Shown here: positions 33,587 through 41,379 of the stretch, piece after piece
How positions within the stretch are numbered: position 1 is the stretch's first letter
Layout: every line of letters starts with the position of its first letter
Origin: Lachnospiraceae bacterium
GTDB lineage: Bacteria > Bacillota > Clostridia > Lachnospirales > Lachnospiraceae
DNA length: 64,000 nt
Assembly: GCA_910575605.1 (NCBI GenBank)
Contig: CAJTEW010000002.1
Span: 202,990-266,989, forward strand
Reading direction: 5' to 3'
The notes under the pieces: generated by a model
Database searches by the model: none
The model's input: the letters and a program-made list of their open reading frames with translations, nothing else
Told to the model about the DNA's origin: nothing
Program-made: the position numbers and the translations under genes

Positions 33587-33671
33587 TTTGATTTTTTAGT
33601 AAGAATTGATATATTATATATTGTTATGGACAAAAAAGTCAAGAATCTTATAAGAAAATAAAAGTTGATAC

Positions 33672-33700
33672 TTGACAATAGCTAAAAAACTGTGTAATAT
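33672..33700 (+). promoter_or_regulatory. sigma-70-type promoter of the purine operon leader
   Basis: TTGACA (33672-33677), 17 bases, then TAATAT (33695-33700): consensus spacing and near-consensus boxes. A transcript from here would start about 33707 and carry a leader of nearly 300 bases before the first gene at 34001. Confidence 0.7.
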
Positions 33701-33706
33701 GTCTAT

Positions 33707-33865
33707 AAATGATTAAGAAAAACATGTCTTTGTGGTATTTTTTGGGAAAAGATACAAGATAAATATGTATTTTATGCAAATTTATCCATAATCCTGTAAG
33801 ATAAGAGAGCTGCCAGGAAGATAAAAAATAAAACAATAGTTTTGTTAACATTTACTGTTAAGAAG
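33707..33865 (+). promoter_or_regulatory. structured 5' leader, candidate riboswitch or attenuator
   Basis: About 160 bases between a good promoter and a strong terminator, ahead of the cysteine hydrolase gene. One element at 33781-33825 folds as outer stem TTTATC/GATAAA and inner stem CCTG/CAGG separated by an asymmetric internal loop, with a 17-base purine-rich loop. A second hairpin near 33735-33768 pairs TTGTxxTAT with ATACAA. I cannot match it to a known riboswitch class. The promoter-leader-terminator-gene order is the reason for the call; a protein-dependent antiterminator is the alternative. Confidence 0.5.
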
Positions 33866-33909
33866 AAGGTTGTCAAAGGTAGAATAAGTGCCTATTGTCA
33901 ACCTTTTTT
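33866..33909 (+). terminator. terminator inside the purine operon leader
   Basis: AAGGTTG-t-CAA-a-AGG pairs with CCT-a-TTG-t-CAACCTT (two single mismatches), followed by a T-run. It is 90 bases upstream of the first start codon, so it should act as a conditional terminator. Confidence 0.8.
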
Positions 33910-34000
33910 AATTATACCGGTATATTAAGAAATTTTAAGAGGGAAAGAGAAATAAATTAACCCTGATTGTAATAAGCCAATGTGCAGAAAGGTGGAAAAA

Positions 34001-34594
34001 ATGCTTAATAATCTTGAAAAAATTAAAAAAAGTGACTGTTTATTATTAATTATTGATATGCAGAATGATTTTATTGCAGAAGGAGCGCCTATCGAGTGCC
34101 CAGGCGGAAGAGATATTATTCTTAACATTAGAAAAATGAAAGACTGGGCAAACAAAAATGGAGTACCAGTTGTATATACGAAAGAGGAACATAGACGGCA
34201 AAAGGTTGATTTTGGTCTAGAGCTAGAACGTAGTGAGCCAGAACACTGCCTGGAAGGGTCAGAGGGAGTAGAGATTGTTGATGAACTAAAACCAGATAAA
34301 AGTGACTATGTTATTCTAAAAAGACGCTATAGTGCTTACTATCAAACAGATTTTGAACTTTTATTAAAGGGCCTTAAGCGTAAAGCCGTACTTATATGCG
34401 GTGCGGCTACGAATGTGTGCGTTTACGCAACTGCAATGGAAACACAGCAAAGAGACATGTATCCTGTCGTGCTGCGTGACTGCGTAGCAGGAACATCGGA
34501 GGAACTTCACGAGGCTTTTTTAAAGAATATTGACTATGTGATGGGTGATGTTGTAGGCAGTGAAGAGCTTATTACCTATCTGGATTCTAAATAA
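34001..34594 (+). CDS. isochorismatase-family cysteine hydrolase
   Basis: A 197-residue hydrolase from the ATG at 34001 (AAAGGTGGAAAAA before it). The catalytic triad of the family is visible: D19 in IIDMQNDF, K107 in ILKRRYSAYYQT, and C140 in GAATNVCVYATA, with the usual cis-peptide before the cysteine. Related enzymes cleave carbamoyl or ureido groups (RutB, N-carbamoylsarcosine amidase) or nicotinamide. In this locus, removal of the carbamoyl group from 4-ureido-5-imidazolecarboxylate would be the missing hydrolase of purine fermentation; this is inference. First gene after the regulated leader. Confidence 0.82.
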   Translation: MLNNLEKIKKSDCLLLIIDMQNDFIAEGAPIECPGGRDIILNIRKMKDWANKNGVPVVYTKEEHRRQKVDFGLELERSEPEHCLEGSEGVEIVDELKPDKSDYVILKRRYSAYYQTDFELLLKGLKRKAVLICGAATNVCVYATAMETQQRDMYPVVLRDCVAGTSEELHEAFLKNIDYVMGDVVGSEELITYLDSK

Positions 34595-34670
34595 AAAGGA
34601 TTAGGACAGCGATTGTTGATGTTGAAAATGAATATTATGCGTGATAGTTTTTTGAGCATTAAATGTTTAG

Positions 34671-34722
34671 AAAAAGATTACTGGCAAGACTGTAATAAAT
34701 ACAGCCTGTTAGTAATCTTTTT
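34671..34722 (+). terminator. terminator/attenuator between hydrolase and cyclase genes
   Basis: AAAAAGATTACT and AGTAATCTTTTT form a 12-base stem, with an inner CTGTA/TACAG pairing. It could partly separate the first gene from the microcompartment operon. Confidence 0.7.
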
Positions 34723-34747
34723 CTGCCATATAAGGAGGTGATTGGAA

Positions 34748-35440
34748 ATGGCGCTTAGAATGATTGACTTGTCCCAGGAAATTTATCAGGGGATGTCTAC
34801 ATTTCCCATGCATCAGCCCACATTCATTATGACGAATATGACTCACGAAGAAAATATGAAAAAAACGGGCAGTAAAACACTAGGATTTTCAGCAAGAAAT
34901 TTATTGATAAGCGAGCACTGTGGTACTCATACAGATGCAATATGGGAGTATGAGCCGTCCGGACCTACTATAGACAAAATGCCGGACTACTATTTTTGGG
35001 GAAGTGCAGTCTGCGTGGATTTATCAGATGTACCGGCATCAAGATATATTGAGCCGGAGGACTTGGAGCTTGCAGTAAGAAATTCCGGACAGGAGATCAG
35101 GAAAGGAGACATTTTCCTGATGTATACAGGGCACTATGATAAAAACTTTGATACAGATTTATACCAAACGGCTTACAGCGGCTTAAGTTATAAGGGGGCA
35201 CAGTGGCTGGCAGAAAAGGGAGTAGTCAATATCGGAGTAGATGCACCTGCGATTGACCATCCGTCCGACACAGATTTTTCAGGACATTATGCCTGCGGGG
35301 AATATGGGATTACAAATACAGAGAATCTTTGCAACCTTCATCTGTTAAAGGGAAAAAGATTTCTATATTTCGGGCTTCCGCTGCGTATCCGTGGCGGCTC
35401 CGGTTCTCCCATTCGTGCAGTTGCATTAATCGAGGAATAG
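34748..35440 (+). CDS. cyclase-family (kynurenine-formamidase-like) metal hydrolase
   Basis: A 230-residue protein from the ATG at 34748 (AAGGAGG nine bases before it). The metal-binding motif HCGTHTD is at 57-63, the hallmark of the cyclase family, with a later conserved H/E pair in AIDHPSDTDFSGHYACGE. These enzymes hydrolyse amides or open rings using Mn or Zn. The context suggests a ring-opening step such as xanthine amidohydrolase or imidazolone hydrolase. Followed 12 bases later by ubiX in the same transcript. Confidence 0.82.
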   Translation: MALRMIDLSQEIYQGMSTFPMHQPTFIMTNMTHEENMKKTGSKTLGFSARNLLISEHCGTHTDAIWEYEPSGPTIDKMPDYYFWGSAVCVDLSDVPASRYIEPEDLELAVRNSGQEIRKGDIFLMYTGHYDKNFDTDLYQTAYSGLSYKGAQWLAEKGVVNIGVDAPAIDHPSDTDFSGHYACGEYGITNTENLCNLHLLKGKRFLYFGLPLRIRGGSGSPIRAVALIEE

Positions 35441-35452
35441 TAGGGTGAGAAT

Positions 35453-36013
35453 ATGAAAATAGTAGTTGGCCTTTCTGGAGGAAGCGGTGCAATCTATACA
35501 CTGGCTTTGCTTCAGTGCTTAGGAGATATAGGAATCGAACGACATCTTGTTGCCTCAAAGATGGGGCTGCAGGTAATGGAGCATGAGTGCGGCGTGACAC
35601 GAGAAGAGCTTCAAGGATACTGCGACATCATGCATGATAATGAAAATCTTGGCGCTTCTATTGCCAGCGGAAGCTTTCGTATGGATGGAATGGCTGTAGT
35701 TCCATGTTCTATGAAAACGCTGGCGGGTATTGCATCAGGCTATTCTGACAGCCTCCTTATAAGGGCGGCAGACGTGTGTATTAAGGAACGCAGGCGCTTG
35801 GTACTGGCTGTAAGAGAAACACCGCTTAGCACGATTCATCTAGAAAATATGACAAAACTTTCAAAAATGGGAGTTACGATTCTCCCTGCCTGTCCGGGAT
35901 TTTATAATCATCCGAAAGATATCAGTGACATTGTACGTTTTATGGCAGGGAAAATATTGGATCAGCTGGGGATTGATAATGAAATATATAAACGATGGAA
36001 TGGAGAATTTTAG
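35453..36013 (+). CDS. ubiX: UbiX-family flavin prenyltransferase
   Basis: A 186-residue flavoprotein that attaches a dimethylallyl group to FMN to make the prenylated FMN needed by UbiD enzymes. The N-terminal GLSGGSGAIYT loop, the SGSFRMDGMAVVPCSMKTLAGIA segment and AVRETPLSTIHLENM are diagnostic. Five bases before the UbiD gene, so cofactor maker and user are coupled. The presence of the pair shows that a decarboxylation with prenylated FMN is part of this pathway. Confidence 0.93.
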   Translation: MKIVVGLSGGSGAIYTLALLQCLGDIGIERHLVASKMGLQVMEHECGVTREELQGYCDIMHDNENLGASIASGSFRMDGMAVVPCSMKTLAGIASGYSDSLLIRAADVCIKERRRLVLAVRETPLSTIHLENMTKLSKMGVTILPACPGFYNHPKDISDIVRFMAGKILDQLGIDNEIYKRWNGEF

Positions 36014-36017
36014 TTAA

Positions 36018-37373
36018 ATGAAAGGACAGATGCTTAGGGCTGTTCTTAGATATTTAGAGCGGCAGGGAAAGTTAAAAAAATGTTCGGCAAAAGTAGAACC
36101 ACAGTTTGAGCTTGGAGCGGTATTATCATACTACAATAATGAACAGCCGGTTTTATTTACAAATGTTGCTGGCAGCAGGATTCCGGTTGCCGGCGGACTG
36201 TATGGGAACAGAGATTTGATTTATGAGCTGATGGAAACGACGTGCGAAGAACGCATTTTAAAGCTCATGAATGCGATCGCAAGGCCGGGAAAACCGGTAT
36301 TTGCAGAATCTGCACCTGTACAGGAACAGGTGGATACAGGAAATATTGATATTAAAAAAATGCTTCCTGTTCCTACTTCCAATGAATATGACAGCGGTCC
36401 TTTTATAACGGCCGGGATGTTTGTATATCGTGACATTGAGACGGGAAAGATTCAGACAGCAGTAAGGAGAATTCAGGTAAATAAAGGGAACTCTGTAAAT
36501 ATACTTGTTTCACCGGCATCTCCGAGCCTCCTTGAGATGATAAAAAGATGTAAAGAGATGCAAAAGACTATCGAGTGTGCGGTTATTCTTGGATATGATC
36601 CATATCTATTGTTAGCCTCTCAAGTAAGCTCTGATAAATATGGCTTAGATACCTATGAGGTTGACTGTGCACTAAGAGGAGAACCTTTAGAGCTGGTAAA
36701 ATGTAAAAGTGTCGGACTTGAGGTCCCGGCACATGCAGAAATTATTCTAGAGGGCACCATCAAGCCAGGCGCAGAAAGCATAGAAGGACCGTTTGCAGAA
36801 CTGATGGGTTATTACAGTACAAAGGGGATGGCTCCTGTAATGGAGGTCAATGTGATTACATCTAGAAAGGATGCCATTTATCAACATTGTTTTCCGTGCA
36901 AAGAGGAGCATCTGGCATATGGGATGATTAAAGAAGCTGAAGCATATGCAGCACTGCGCAGCCACATAGATGTAAAGGATGTGAATTTTACAATCGGGGG
37001 CGGCTTCAGGCTTCATGCTGCCGTTTCAATCCATAAACGTGCGGCAGGAGATGGAAAAAGCGCTATATTGACTGTGCTGGGTAATTATAAAGATGTAAAA
37101 CATGTGATAGTTGTGGATGATGATGTGGATATATATGATGCCTTGGAATTAGAAGGAGCGCTTGCTTCGAGGTTTCAGGCATCTAAAGACCTGGTGGTAA
37201 TTAAAGGAGCCCTTGGCTCGGCCCTTGAACCTTCCTACTTTGAGAATGGTTCATCGGATAAAATGGGATTTGACGCAACAAAACCGCTTGGCACTACACT
37301 GAAAAATTATGAGCGGGCAGTAATACCGGGGTATGGACAGTCATTTGACATTCATAAATATATTCAAGATTGA
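36018..37373 (+). CDS. UbiD-family decarboxylase
   Basis: A 451-residue UbiD-type (de)carboxylase. The cofactor and metal region RRIQVNKGNS is at about 150-160, and the catalytic E-x-x-x-E pattern lies in GAESIEGPFAELMGYYS. UbiD enzymes decarboxylate unsaturated or aromatic acids, including heteroaromatics. In this cluster 4-amino-5-imidazolecarboxylate is an attractive substrate, an inferred assignment. The next gene is the first microcompartment shell gene, 18 bases on, so the enzyme is probably made together with the shell. Confidence 0.9.
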   Translation: MKGQMLRAVLRYLERQGKLKKCSAKVEPQFELGAVLSYYNNEQPVLFTNVAGSRIPVAGGLYGNRDLIYELMETTCEERILKLMNAIARPGKPVFAESAPVQEQVDTGNIDIKKMLPVPTSNEYDSGPFITAGMFVYRDIETGKIQTAVRRIQVNKGNSVNILVSPASPSLLEMIKRCKEMQKTIECAVILGYDPYLLLASQVSSDKYGLDTYEVDCALRGEPLELVKCKSVGLEVPAHAEIILEGTIKPGAESIEGPFAELMGYYSTKGMAPVMEVNVITSRKDAIYQHCFPCKEEHLAYGMIKEAEAYAALRSHIDVKDVNFTIGGGFRLHAAVSIHKRAAGDGKSAILTVLGNYKDVKHVIVVDDDVDIYDALELEGALASRFQASKDLVVIKGALGSALEPSYFENGSSDKMGFDATKPLGTTLKNYERAVIPGYGQSFDIHKYIQD

Positions 37374-37391
37374 TGAAAGAAGGAGGTTAAA

Positions 37392-37658
37392 ATGAAAGAA
37401 TCGATTGGCACAGTAGAAATCAGGGGCTTAACAGGAGCGGTCGCAGCGGCAGATGCAATGCTGAAAACGGCAACGGTAAAAATCCAGGACTTCCGTATTG
37501 TAGGTTCTGGTCTTGTCACCGTTATTGTAAGCGGTGATGTTGCGGCTGTACAGACTGCTGTTACAAGTGGAAAAACTGCTGTAGAAACCTTTTGTGATGT
37601 GATTTCAACAAATGTGATAGCAAGGCCGCATGAGGAGTTAGAAAAAATGCTTTGTTAA
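37392..37658 (+). CDS. BMC-domain hexamer shell protein (copy 1)
   Basis: An 88-residue single BMC domain. The start IGTVEIRGLTGAVAAADAML and VTVIVSGDVAAVQTAV, ending ISTNVIARPHEELEKML, are diagnostic of hexameric shell proteins such as PduA/EutM. It should form flat tiles with a central pore; the pore loop region IVGSG lies at about 36-40. AGGAGGTTAAA precedes the ATG. Confidence 0.95.
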   Translation: MKESIGTVEIRGLTGAVAAADAMLKTATVKIQDFRIVGSGLVTVIVSGDVAAVQTAVTSGKTAVETFCDVISTNVIARPHEELEKMLC

Positions 37659-37673
37659 GGAGAGGACAAGACT

Positions 37674-37913
37674 ATGACAAACGATATTACAAAGGCTATA
37701 ATGGCTAATCTAAGCGCCGAAAAAAGCAGTACTCATCATTTTAATGGCAGCGTGCCCAGGCTTTCAAGGCAGGAGAGTAAGATTCTGTCAGATATTATTC
37801 ACCGAGGGCTGTCTATGAAAGATGCAGAAGATAAATCAGATAATAAAAGATTTAAAGAAGATAAATTTCACGCCGCAGGGCTCACACTAGATGAGCTTGC
37901 AAAATTGAAGTGA
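37674..37913 (+). CDS. small unrecognised protein between shell genes, 79 aa
   Basis: A 79-residue protein in tight series between two shell genes (15 and 16 bases). The first 14 residues (MTNDITKAIMANLS) could form an amphipathic helix. A basic, Ser-rich middle and a final short helix GLTLDELAKLK follow. No cysteines. I do not recognise it. Size and position fit a cargo adaptor or scaffold carrying an encapsulation helix, but this is only a suggestion. Confidence 0.7.
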   Translation: MTNDITKAIMANLSAEKSSTHHFNGSVPRLSRQESKILSDIIHRGLSMKDAEDKSDNKRFKEDKFHAAGLTLDELAKLK

Positions 37914-37929
37914 AAGGGGGAAGCCGTAT

Positions 37930-38256
37930 ATGGCATTAGGATTGATTGAGACAGTTGGTCTTTCAACAGCAATGACTGCGCTTGATGCAGCAGTAAAAAG
38001 TGCAGATGTCACTCTGGCAGGATATGACAGAGTAATCGGCGCAGGGGAGATGGTAAGTATTACATTAAATATCAGTGGTGATGTTGCAGCTGTCGAAGCC
38101 GCCGTAGAAGCAGGAAAAGAAGCAGGAGAACAGGTGGGACGAGTGATTGGCGCACATGTAATTCCCTCTCCCCATGAGGAAGTAGGAAAAATAATAAAAA
38201 AATATGAAAATGTGAGAGAAGAAGTAAAAAATGAAAGAAAAAGTGAAGAACAATAA
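37930..38256 (+). CDS. BMC-domain hexamer shell protein (copy 2)
   Basis: A 108-residue BMC-domain protein: [20 protein letters not shown], then [20 protein letters not shown] and [15 protein letters not shown]. Compared with copies 1 and 3 it has a longer C-terminal charged tail (KNERKSEEQ) that would project from the tile, and a different pore-region sequence [22 protein letters not shown] precedes the ATG. The next gene follows after 10 bases. Confidence 0.94.
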   Translation: MALGLIETVGLSTAMTALDAAVKSADVTLAGYDRVIGAGEMVSITLNISGDVAAVEAAVEAGKEAGEQVGRVIGAHVIPSPHEEVGKIIKKYENVREEVKNERKSEEQ

Positions 38257-38266
38257 GGAGGATAAT

Positions 38267-38545
38267 ATGAACGGCACAGCATTAGGAATGATTGAAACAA
38301 AAGGTCTGGTAGGAGCAGTTGAAGCAGCGGATGCTATGGTAAAGGCAGCAAACGTTACAATCAGCGGCTATGAAAAGATTGGATTTGGTCTGGTGACGAT
38401 TATGGTCAGGGGAGATGTAGGGGCTGTTAAAGCAGCTACAGACGCGGGAGCAGAAGCAGCCCGTGCAGTAGGAGAATTGTTTTCTGTACATGTAATTCCA
38501 AAGCCTCATGCAGACGTAGAAAATATGATTTTGAAGAATTTATAA
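38267..38545 (+). CDS. BMC-domain hexamer shell protein (copy 3)
   Basis: A 92-residue BMC protein. I use the ATG at 38267 (AAGGAGGATAAT before it); an earlier ATG at 38231 lies inside the previous gene. [20 protein letters not shown] and [15 protein letters not shown] are the standard ends, GFGLVTIMV is near the pore. Closest to canonical PduA/EutM. Together with two more copies and an EutN protein it makes a plausible shell; no BMC-T (double-domain) gene is seen here. Confidence 0.95.
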   Translation: MNGTALGMIETKGLVGAVEAADAMVKAANVTISGYEKIGFGLVTIMVRGDVGAVKAATDAGAEAARAVGELFSVHVIPKPHADVENMILKNL

Positions 38546-38549
38546 GAAG

Positions 38550-39245
38550 ATGGAAGGAAAGAATAATAAAATTCTGCTGGTAGCTGATCTTCCTCCAAAG
38601 GAAGTGATTCCCATTATTCAGGAATCTATAGGTGTATGCAGGTTTGAATTTGCACTGGAAGCTCTTGTCAGAGCCGAAGCAGTGCCTGTTATCAGAAGGA
38701 TTTTGCCGGCCATACACCTAAGAGAGCTGGAGAAACCGGACTGCGATTATGATCCTGAAGAAATATGTGCTGTTCTGGCAGCGGTTACACAGGATATGAA
38801 TGCGAGACTGGCATTAGGTATTCAGGATAAAAAATCAGCGGAAATTATACTCCAGTCCCTTTGGCTTGGAATCCCAGTGCTTATGGATTTCTCTGTTCCC
38901 CGGATTTTGAAAGGAAAGGCCTGCGCTAATAAGAATCTGGAGCTTCTCTATGAAAGATATAAGGAAGATGTTAAAAAGTTAGGGGCAAAAGAAATATTGC
39001 CGGGTGAATATTTAGTCACGATAAAAAGAGAATTTTTAGGGGGAAGCAAGGAATCAGCAGAGGAAGCAGAGGAAGCCTTAGTACAGTCAGAGGGGAGAGC
39101 TTTTATTACCTGTAAAGATATTATGAAAGCTGCGGATAGCAGAATGGAGCTTGAAATACCACAAAATGCAGTTATAACAGCATATGCCCGTGATATGGCG
39201 GAGAAAAAAGGGATAACATTAAGAAGGAAAGGGGAGAGATGCTGA
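38550..39245 (+). CDS. microcompartment-linked protein of unknown function, 231 aa
   Basis: A 231-residue soluble protein in the shell operon, starting four bases after copy 3. The N-terminal 160 residues look alpha/beta (KILLVADLPPKEVIPIIQE, and SLWLGIPVLMDFSVPRIL), somewhat like flavoprotein or dehydratase-activator folds. The end has ITCKDIMKAADSRMELEIP then NAVITAYARDMAEKKGI, a motif I associate with accessory proteins in other microcompartment loci. No definite family. Cys residues at C29, C65 and C72 could have catalytic or metal roles. Confidence 0.65.
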   Translation: MEGKNNKILLVADLPPKEVIPIIQESIGVCRFEFALEALVRAEAVPVIRRILPAIHLRELEKPDCDYDPEEICAVLAAVTQDMNARLALGIQDKKSAEIILQSLWLGIPVLMDFSVPRILKGKACANKNLELLYERYKEDVKKLGAKEILPGEYLVTIKREFLGGSKESAEEAEEALVQSEGRAFITCKDIMKAADSRMELEIPQNAVITAYARDMAEKKGITLRRKGERC

Positions 39246-39550
39246 TGGAAATAGCAAGAGTGATAGGCACGGTGGTTGCCACAAGGAAAGATGAATCTTT
39301 AACAGGAAAAAAATTACTATTAGTCCAGCCCCTGGATTCTAAATTGTTCTGTCAGGGAAATTCAAAAGTTATTGTAGATACTGTTGGAGCGGGAACAGGA
39401 GAATTAGTTCTCTTTGTTTCGGGAGCTGCATCTAGGAATGCCGTAAATAGAGCTGATGCAGCTGTAGACGGAGCGGCGGTAGGTATTATCGATAGTGTAG
39501 AGACGGATGAAACCTGGATTTCTCATGATAGAAGGGAGGATGAATCATAG
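39245..39550 (+). CDS. EutN/CcmL-family shell vertex protein
   Basis: A 101-residue pentamer-forming protein from the ATG at 39245 (an ATG six bases earlier is also possible). The family start MEIARVIGTVVATRKDESLTG, the conserved GKKLLLVQPLD, and VDTVGAGTGELVLFVSGAASRNAV are all present. Such pentamers close the twelve vertices of a microcompartment. Its presence beside three BMC proteins shows that a closed shell, not a flat sheet, is encoded. It is followed directly by the deaminase gene. Confidence 0.95.
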   Translation: MEIARVIGTVVATRKDESLTGKKLLLVQPLDSKLFCQGNSKVIVDTVGAGTGELVLFVSGAASRNAVNRADAAVDGAAVGIIDSVETDETWISHDRREDES

Positions 39551-41362
39551 TTGAATCAGGTAGATATTATAAAAAAGGCGCTGGGACGCCAAAAGATGAT
39601 TGACACACTACTTTCAAGCGGAGGTTCTGCACAGCTGGTTCTTCGGGGAGGCAGAGTTATCAACACATTGACAAGAGAAATCTATCCGGCAGATGTGGCA
39701 GTTCAGGATGGGCGTATACTGATGGCTGGAGACGCAGCAGAGCTAATCGGGTCTGAAACAATCGTTGTTAATCTTGATGGGATGTATATTTCTCCGGGCT
39801 TTATAGATTCACATATGCATTTTGAGAGCAGTATGCTTACGATTACAGAGTTTTCGCGTTTATCGATTCCCTCTGGAACGACTACATTAATTGCAGATCC
39901 CCATGAAATTGGAAATGCGCTAGGCAGTACAGGAATAAAGGCGATGGCAGATGAGGCGAAAACTGTACCAGGGACTGTGAAACTTGTTGTACCTGCACTT
40001 GTGCCGGATTGTCCGACTCTAGAAACATCAGGGGCAGATGTGGATTCAAAAGATATGGAGGAGCTTTTGAACTATCCGGGTATTATAGGGATAGGAGAGC
40101 TCCAGGGTGCTTCTCTTATAAAACATGTTTATGAAAACACGCCGGAGGTTATATCAGATTTGGTCACATCTACAGCCTATGCACAGAGCATTGGAAAAGT
40201 GATAGATGGAAATGCACCCGATTTGTATGGCGGGGAATTGGCAGCACATATTTTATCAGCTGGTGGAAGAACCTCATGTCATGAAACAACATCAAAGGAA
40301 GAATGTATGGAAAAGCTGCGACAGGGTGTTTATGTGTTTATGAGAGAGGGCTCAACACAAAAGAATATGGCTGAGTGTATTCGGGCGGTTACCGAGGAGG
40401 GAATGGATTCCAGAAGGTGCATACTTGCTACAGATGATATGCTTGCAGGTGATTTAAAGGCCCACGGACATATGAATGAAATTATCCGGCGTACCATCAG
40501 ACAGGGGGTAGATCCTGTAGAAGCTATTCAGATGGCGACCAGTAATCCGGCAGCATATTTTGGTCTGGATGACCGTGGTGTGATTACTCCGGGGGCGGCA
40601 GCAGATCTGGTAATCATAAGTGATCTTGTGGAAATGAAGGTTGAAGCAGTATTCCTTAAAGGAGAGCTTGCAGCCAAAGACGGTAAACTGCTTATACCAC
40701 TTTCTCCATACCGATATCCTGATACAGTGAAAGGCTCCGTAAAAAGGCAGTTTGTGACAGAGTCTGAATTAATGATACAAAGTGAAAAGCCGCAGGTTAC
40801 GGGAAGATGTGTTGTGGCAGTTCCTGATCAAAATCTTACAGATACGAAGGAAGTACCTCTGCATGTAAGCTCGGGCATTGTTCAGTGTGACATAAAAAAT
40901 GATGTTATATATATGTGTAATGTAGAAAGATATGGGCGAAACGGTAATATCGGAAAATGCTTTGTAAGTGGCTTTGGCCTTGAAAGCGGGGCAATCGCGG
41001 AAAGTGTGGCGCATGATACACATAATATCATGTCAGCAGGGACAAATCTAAAAGATATGTCAGCAGCCGTTAATCGAGTAATAGAGATGGGCGGTGGAAT
41101 TGTAGCAGTAAAGAATGGAAGAGTTCTGGGAGAACTCCCTCTTCCAGTAGGAGGCCTGATTACGGATGAGCTTTCAGGAGAAGAAGTAAGTATTAGAATG
41201 GAGCAGCTGGAAAAGCTTGTAAGAGAACAACTAGGGGGAACTTTACATGCTCCGTTTATGCATCTGTCATTTTTGGCTTTGTCAACCAGCCCTAAGTGGA
41301 AACTAACGGATAAAGGGCTTATAGATGTGGAAAGGTTCTGCGTTTTAGATGCAGTATATTAA
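39551..41362 (+). CDS. ade: adenine-deaminase-family amidohydrolase
   Basis: A 603-residue amidohydrolase matching adenine deaminase (Ade/YicP type) in length. GFIDSHMHFESS with H88 and H90 and the later SCHETTS, ATDDMLAGDLKAHGH supply metal ligands; the C-terminal domain has SVAHDTHNIM. TAG stands directly before the TTG at 39551, and GGGAGG precedes it, so TTG is the likely start. It would convert adenine to hypoxanthine; as it sits in the shell operon, deamination of 4-aminoimidazole or another amino-purine is a fair alternative. Confidence 0.9.
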   Translation: MNQVDIIKKALGRQKMIDTLLSSGGSAQLVLRGGRVINTLTREIYPADVAVQDGRILMAGDAAELIGSETIVVNLDGMYISPGFIDSHMHFESSMLTITEFSRLSIPSGTTTLIADPHEIGNALGSTGIKAMADEAKTVPGTVKLVVPALVPDCPTLETSGADVDSKDMEELLNYPGIIGIGELQGASLIKHVYENTPEVISDLVTSTAYAQSIGKVIDGNAPDLYGGELAAHILSAGGRTSCHETTSKEECMEKLRQGVYVFMREGSTQKNMAECIRAVTEEGMDSRRCILATDDMLAGDLKAHGHMNEIIRRTIRQGVDPVEAIQMATSNPAAYFGLDDRGVITPGAAADLVIISDLVEMKVEAVFLKGELAAKDGKLLIPLSPYRYPDTVKGSVKRQFVTESELMIQSEKPQVTGRCVVAVPDQNLTDTKEVPLHVSSGIVQCDIKNDVIYMCNVERYGRNGNIGKCFVSGFGLESGAIAESVAHDTHNIMSAGTNLKDMSAAVNRVIEMGGGIVAVKNGRVLGELPLPVGGLITDELSGEEVSIRMEQLEKLVREQLGGTLHAPFMHLSFLALSTSPKWKLTDKGLIDVERFCVLDAVY

Positions 41363-41379
41363 AGAGAATAAGGATTAAT

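Noticed and set aside
33781-33825. Leader element tested against purine, preQ1, THF and glycine riboswitches
   Set aside because: None of the conserved core sequences I remember for these classes is present, so I left it as an unclassified leader.
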